DNA of 37,629 nt from Candidatus Stoquefichus sp. GTDB taxonomy: Bacteria > Bacillota_I > Bacilli_A > Erysipelotrichales > Coprobacillaceae. The notes below the pieces were generated by a model. That model ran no database searches. It was not told the origin of the DNA and saw only the letters and a program-made list of their open reading frames with translations. A program made the position numbers and the translations under genes. The DNA lies in assembly GCA_021768625.1 (NCBI GenBank), contig JAETUM010000030.1, positions 1-37,629 of the forward strand, written 5' to 3'. Positions 33,370-37,629 of this stretch are shown here, one piece after another; position 1 is the stretch's first letter; every line of letters begins with the position of its first letter.

Positions 33370-33525
33370 TTACTCTCCTGACCAATATAATATTTCATTT
33401 GATATCTGATTTCCGACATAATTGGCAACATCTCTACCTGCCGACATATAATCTTCCAATTTGGAATTATTGGGACTTATACCGCTAATTCGATTTAATG
33501 CATTTTTCGTACTGTAAGTTAACAT
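33370..33525 (-). pseudogene. Toxin-tail remnant before the immunity-like gene
   Basis: 51 codons starting at ATG 33525 and containing NRISGISPNNSKLEDYMSAG and NYVGNQISNEILYWSGE, ending three bases before the ATG at 33366. Only the last part of a C-terminal tip seems left, joined to an RHS fragment in another frame. The immunity gene stayed intact at its start. Confidence 0.5.
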
Positions 33526-33770
33526 TGCGATTTATTATAATCCTCTTTGGATGTTCTTAAGCTGTCACCGTTGTAGGTGTAGGCAATTTCACTGTCACCG
33601 TCAGTAATACTTTGTAACTGTCTGCCTGTCCAGGTGAGAGATTTTTCACCGATTGTTAACGGGTTGCCGATTTCATCGTAGGTGATAGATTCACCATTGA
33701 AATTGGTAAGTAAATCTCCCCAAGTGGAATCGTTGTATTCCCACGTTTTGGTAGTTGGTGTTGCGGGCGG
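33519..33770 (-). pseudogene. RHS core fragment
   Basis: Reverse frame TPTTKTWEYNDSTWGDLLTN to YNGDSLRTSK, nearly identical to the fragment at 35930-36115, then out of the RHS sequence (EDYNKSQC, stop). It starts at repeat copy 2. Both its ends are recombination junctions. Confidence 0.7.
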
Positions 33771-34003
33771 ATACTATCCGCCCCTACGAGGTTGTAGGGG
33801 CAATTTATGAATTGTCCGTTTGTGTTGTCATAAGGTTGTATTTTTATAATGTAGTAATGTGTTTTTGAAAAACGGCGGGCGGCGGTAAAATAAAATGATA
33901 AAAATTTGGGGAAAAGCCGCCCACCGTAGTAAACAATGAATTTAATCATTGTTGTACCTGAAATAATGGTTGATTGCGGCGGGGTGAGGGCACCCCGCCC
34001 TAC
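33765..34003 (-). repeat. Multi-hairpin interspersed repeat, copy 2
   Basis: Contains GGGCGGATA-C-TATCCGCCC, CCTAC..GTAGG, an AATT-centred palindrome, ACGGCGGGCGGC pairing with GCCGCCCACCGT 30 bases on, AACAATGA/TCATTGTT, and GGCGGGGTG/CACCCCGCC. It lies between the immunity gene at 34015 and the RHS fragment at 33519-33770. Confidence 0.75.
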
Positions 34004-34014
34004 GAAAAATTGAA

Positions 34015-34752
34015 TTATTTTCGTAAATTTTCATTTGAAATATTGAGTGCTTTAAGTAAAAAATTTCGCATTTTTTTAATTTGTACTATTCCGAAATCTT
34101 TTGGAGGAATTCCGATGTAAAGCGTTTTTCCTCCGAAAGAATACCCGGCTCGTAATTCATATTCACGCATTGATGTAACAGAAGTATCATTTAAATGTTT
34201 ATAAAAAGATGAAGACACTTTATTTACACAAAGCATAGAGGATACGGATATAGTATAATTTCTCCATTCGCTTTTTTCTTTAATGAATTGTTCTAAAATA
34301 TTTGATGTTTCATTTAATATTATCTTAACTTCTTCGTTATCAGAATACATTATTACATAATATGAAACAGATATACCATGATTTTTATAATAGATAAATA
34401 TTTTATTTTTTTGATGTTCCGTATCAGGTTCATATAATTGATATTCTTCTTGGATCAGTTTTGTCGAAAGTTTTAAATGTAATTCATCAAAATTAGAAAA
34501 GTTTATATCTGCTTTATCAGGCTTTTCTGTTTTGCTCCATTTTTTTAAAACTGAATTAGGTATAGTACATGATAATATAATTACAGGTATTCCGAAAAAG
34601 AAAACCATTCCAATCCAAATAGCGACATATATATCTGTCATTTTATCTGTATAAAATATTGGGAAAATTTCAGGAATGAAAAAACCTAGAACAAATGCAA
34701 GAAATGAAAGGACAGTGCAAATTTTTATTATAGTTTCAATCTTTTTAATCAT
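34015..34752 (-). CDS. Putative membrane immunity protein
   Basis: 245 residues. Two hydrophobic helices at the N-terminus (CTVLSFLAFVLGFFIPEIF and IYVAIWIGMVFFFGIPVIIL), then a soluble domain of mixed strands and helices. Its ATG overlaps the TGA of the RHS tip (34749-34752), so translation is coupled. Immunity is inferred from position. Family not recognised. Confidence 0.6.
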   Translation of the reverse strand: MIKKIETIIKICTVLSFLAFVLGFFIPEIFPIFYTDKMTDIYVAIWIGMVFFFGIPVIILSCTIPNSVLKKWSKTEKPDKADINFSNFDELHLKLSTKLIQEEYQLYEPDTEHQKNKIFIYYKNHGISVSYYVIMYSDNEEVKIILNETSNILEQFIKEKSEWRNYTISVSSMLCVNKVSSSFYKHLNDTSVTSMREYELRAGYSFGGKTLYIGIPPKDFGIVQIKKMRNFLLKALNISNENLRK

Positions 34753-36115
34753 GATGCATCATCCTTTTCATATTCAGTAGGATAAAGTTCTAATACAGGT
34801 TCTTGACTATCATTAAAGCCAATTGATAGTCCGTTGTATACAATATCCATTACTCCATTCATACATTCTTCAGAACCAAGTTGCGCAAAAGTTTTTTGAG
34901 CATAGCTTCCCGTAAGGCAAGTGCTTAATTTTACCGGCTTAAACCAACCGGAATTTACTTTTACGATTTTATTAGATAATTTTCCAGTTAATGCACCTAC
35001 TGTACCACCTATGAGAGTGTCTCTTCCGATTTTTATATATGAATTTATTCTGTTTTTTTGTGTTTTTTTCTTTTTTTTAGAACCGTTATATTTAGAAAAT
35101 TTAGTTTCGTTTACAGCTGATTCAACAAAAGCACCAGCAAATGCACCAGCTGCTGGATGACCGCAAGCGGTTAAAAATCCAGCAACTGCACCACCGAGGA
35201 AAGCACCTGCCCAGCCAGAATACCATTTTTTACCAGTTGCAATATTCGAAGCAATTCTACCACCTGTAGAAATTAGTCCACCTACTACAGTTGCAACTGG
35301 TATCCACCAACCTTTACCTTGTTTATCTTCTCTGGTAATTGGATTATTACTACAATAGGAAAATAGATTATTACCGAGTGTGTCATTATTTATTTGGCCA
35401 TCGCCATTAATAAACCTGCACATATCAGGAGAATAGTAACGGGTGTTGAGATAGTACCACTCAGTTTCCTTATCGTAGTAGTAACTGCGGTAGAGGATAG
35501 GGTTGATACGGGCAAGGATTGATGATTCGGTGGCAAATTGGATTGGTTCACCGAATTCATCACATACAGTATACCATTTACCGGTATCAGAGTCATATTT
35601 TGCTCTTAGTTCGTATTCTTCTGAATTGGTAATATCTTTACCGCTTTTGGTTAAGATTTTGTTTATTTTGCCCCAAGCATCATACTCGTACCTTACAAGT
35701 ACTACTCCACGGGCATCAGCAATGGCGATAACGTCATTCTGAGCATTCTTAATGTAATAGTATTCAAATCATTGTAGATAACACCGAAAATATCGGAATT
35801 ATTATCATACATAAATACGAGTGTATAATCGCCAGACTTCTGACCTGCAAGGATTGAACCGTTGTAGTAATAATTGGTGGTTTCTCCGTTTATGGTTTTT
35901 GATGTACGAAGTCCGTCGCCGTTGTAGGTGTAGGCAATTTCACTGTCACCGTCAGTTATACTCTGTAACTGTCTGCCTGTCCAAGTGAGAGATTTTTCGC
36001 CGATTGTTAACGGGTTGCCGATTTCGTCATAGGCGATTGATTCACCATTGAAATTGGTAAGTAAATCACTCCAAGTGGAATCGTTGTATTCCCACGTTTT
36101 GGTAGTTGGTGTTGC
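34749..36115 (-). pseudogene. Orphan RHS core with glycine-rich C-terminal tip, one frameshift
   Basis: Starts at repeat copy 3 with PATPTTKTWEYNDSTWSDLL and runs through YD repeats to FGVIYND, where a base is missing near 35763. In the other frame it continues EYYYIKNAQNDVIAIADARG through the RHS core RYYSPDMCRFINGDG and NNPI to a tip. The tip (about residues 150 on) has WWIPVATVVGGLISTGGRIA, GGAVAGFLTACGHPAAG and KKKKKTQKNR: a glycine/alanine-rich stretch then a basic part, often seen before toxin domains. The frameshift lies before the tip, so only a downstream restart would make the tip. Confidence 0.7.
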
Positions 36116-36311
36116 GGGCGGATAGTATCCGCCCTTACGAGATTGTAGAGGCAATTTATGAATTGCCCGTTTGTGTTGTTATAAGATTGTATTTTTATAA
36201 TGTAGTAATGTGTTTTTGAAAAACGGTGGGCGGCAGTAAAATAAAATGATAAAAATTTGAGGAAAAAAAACGCCCACCGTAGTAAACAATGATAAATCAT
36301 TGTTGCACCTA
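36116..36311 (-). repeat. Multi-hairpin interspersed repeat, copy 3
   Basis: Begins GGGCGGATA-G-TATCCGCCC, then the same blocks as copy 2 to ACGGTGGGCG / CGCCCACCGT and AACAATGATAAATCATTGTT. Located between the immunity gene at 36327 and the RHS fragment ending at 36115, the same relative position as copy 2. Confidence 0.75.
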
Positions 36312-36326
36312 AAGTAAAAATAGTTT

Positions 36327-36818
36327 TTATTGATTCGATGTGTCAATACTTGTATTTTGGATAGGCTTTTTATAAGTAATAAAAATATCAAATGAGATAA
36401 GAAAAATAAATATAAAATCTAAATTAATGTTCAAACTGTTTTCTAAAATAGTTCTTAAATCACTTTTTATAAAAATGTCTTCAATACATCCTATTGAATA
36501 TGTTTGGGATATTATTAATACCACGCAAATACATATATCTGTAACACACAAAATTTCAAGAATAATATTCAAAATTAATTTATATTTACTTTTTTTAAAA
36601 AAAAGAGATATTATTAATACAAATTCTATAAGAAAAAAAGTTAGTGCCAATATAGTTTCCGCTATATTTCCAAACATAGCAAACCCATAAACAAAATAAT
36701 TAATGTGATTCATTACAGTTGCATGAGTATTGGTTATAAATATACTAATGATATTTATAATAATGAAAATTAAAAGTAAAAATCTAATTATGTTTAAATA
36801 TTTAGTGTGTTTTTTCAT
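36327..36818 (-). CDS. Putative four-helix membrane immunity protein
   Basis: 163 residues with four hydrophobic segments (FLLLIFIIINIISIFI; ILALTFFLIEFVLIISLF; ILNIILEILCVTDICICVVL; LDFIFIFLISFDIFI). Its start overlaps the RHS tip gene by 17 bases. It is called immunity from position and coupling only. Confidence 0.6.
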   Translation of the reverse strand: MKKHTKYLNIIRFLLLIFIIINIISIFITNTHATVMNHINYFVYGFAMFGNIAETILALTFFLIEFVLIISLFFKKSKYKLILNIILEILCVTDICICVVLIISQTYSIGCIEDIFIKSDLRTILENSLNINLDFIFIFLISFDIFITYKKPIQNTSIDTSNQ

Positions 36819-37629
36819 ATACCCAACCTTTCATTTGTTCCCACTTATCTGTGCTATCGGTCCCTTTTCCCATATCAAAATTAACATTTTTACCATTTTT
36901 AATAAAAGCAAAATCATTATGCCAGTCCCATTCAACAAGCATAGTATCAATATCTCTATTCCAATTATAATCCTCAGGATTTTCATTGTTATAATCAATT
37001 ATCGCTTGACATACTTTTTGTTGCGTAATTTTATCCTTAATAAGATATGAATCAACGACCTCAAAATTGTTGTCTGATTTGGAGTATTTATTTCTATTAT
37101 CGTATACGTCAATTGAATCTTTATGTGCTTTCCTTTTATCATTTGCTTTCTTTTTATCATTTTTATCATGGATATATATTGGCATGTGTTGCATTTGATA
37201 TATTTTTATTGCTTCAGAGAGTACATATAAAAATGCGGCGGCTTCTAAGGCTTCTTGAACATTTGATGGTGCATTACCATTATCATCTTTATAATTAACA
37301 GGATTATTCAAACAATATGCAAACATATTTTTGTCAAGAAGACTTTGACCTGTTTGAATATATCCGTCAGCATTAATAAACCTGCACATATTGGGTGAAT
37401 AGTATCTTGTTTTGAGATAATACCACTCTGTTTCCTTATCGTAGTAATAACTGCGGTAGAGGATGGGGTTGATACGGGCGAGGGTTACTTCCGTTGAGGC
37501 TGATGTTACAGGATTGCCGTTTTCATCCAATACGGGTGTACTTTCGCCTGTGGAGATATTCAATATGTTTTGTGATAGATCGTTTTCTAAATCAGTGATG
37601 TCACTGCCGTCTGCTTTGGTAATGGAAGT
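36802..37629 (-). CDS. RHS protein C-terminal part, open at the right window edge
   Basis: Reading frame enters from beyond the window, with TSITKADGSDITDLENDLSQ as first residues. It has the RHS core end ILYRSYYYDKETEWYYLKTR, YYSPNMCRFINADG and FAYCLNNPVN, then a distinct tip of about 150 residues: YVLSEAIKIYQMQHMP, a charged KKKANDKRKAHKD linker and a domain with EWDWHNDFAFIKNGKNVNFD. That tip is a candidate toxin; its activity is not recognised. This may be the main RHS gene of E4, with the units to its left being displaced older tips. Confidence 0.75.
   Translation of the reverse strand, partial: TSITKADGSDITDLENDLSQNILNISTGESTPVLDENGNPVTSASTEVTLARINPILYRSYYYDKETEWYYLKTRYYSPNMCRFINADGYIQTGQSLLDKNMFAYCLNNPVNYKDDNGNAPSNVQEALEAAAFLYVLSEAIKIYQMQHMPIYIHDKNDKKKANDKRKAHKDSIDVYDNRNKYSKSDNNFEVVDSYLIKDKITQQKVCQAIIDYNNENPEDYNWNRDIDTMLVEWDWHNDFAFIKNGKNVNFDMGKGTDSTDKWEQMKGWVYEKTH

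Overview
The window looks like a low-GC Clostridia chromosome, probably a gut anaerobe. That is an inference from AT-rich codon use, AAGGAGG ribosome sites, a Tn916-type integrase and YD/RHS proteins; no rRNA or other marker gene is present to fix the taxon.

The main organising principle I see is a tandem array of integrated islands. A 44-base sequence that fits the 3' half of tRNA-Gln(CUG), from anticodon loop to CCA, occurs at 14992-15035 and 24063-24106, and in an interrupted form at 31992-32067. Each copy is followed by a terminator hairpin. No 5' half is present at any of them, so the intact tRNA should lie left of the window. The copies divide the window into four segments, E1 to E4.

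E1 (before 1 to 15035) starts with a truncated helix-turn-helix gene and a long hairpin. It then carries an arsenic-type operon (arsR, permease, redox-active thioredoxin, arsC) with a textbook promoter and overlapping operators. A scar with an IS3-family transposase follows, and then an accessory/defence block: a tyrosine recombinase interrupted by one in-frame UGA; a fused PD-(D/E)xK nuclease/N6-adenine methyltransferase flanked by a perfect 23-bp inverted repeat; an AAA/DUF4143 ATPase; an HD-domain protein; and a DUF4297-like nuclease with a Rad50-like ATPase, resembling Lamassu or ABC-3C.

E2 (15036-24106) is the best-preserved island: att site, arm-type repeats, integrase, excisionase, a structured intergenic region, HTH gene, long hairpin, then cargo (LRR protein, agmatine deiminase-like protein, 3-methyladenine glycosylase, small BC1881-like protein, SEL1-repeat protein, broken AAA ATPase, zinc-ribbon protein). 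Its HTH and hairpin module matches the one at the left edge of the window.

E3 (24107-32067) has no integrase. It holds a secreted, membrane-anchored DUF4838 protein, a DeoR regulator cut off mid-gene and joined to a 5'-truncated RHS gene, and two successive RHS-tip/toxin/immunity units. E4 (32068 to the end) is a leftward array of orphan RHS-tip/toxin/immunity units, with copies of a multi-hairpin repeat at the unit boundaries.

The most interesting candidate system is the 4485-7936 locus. Its promoter lies outside an inverted-repeat-bounded restriction-modification gene and a recombinase gene sits beside it, which is the geometry of an ON/OFF invertible cassette. The UGA in the recombinase suggests it may now be locked.
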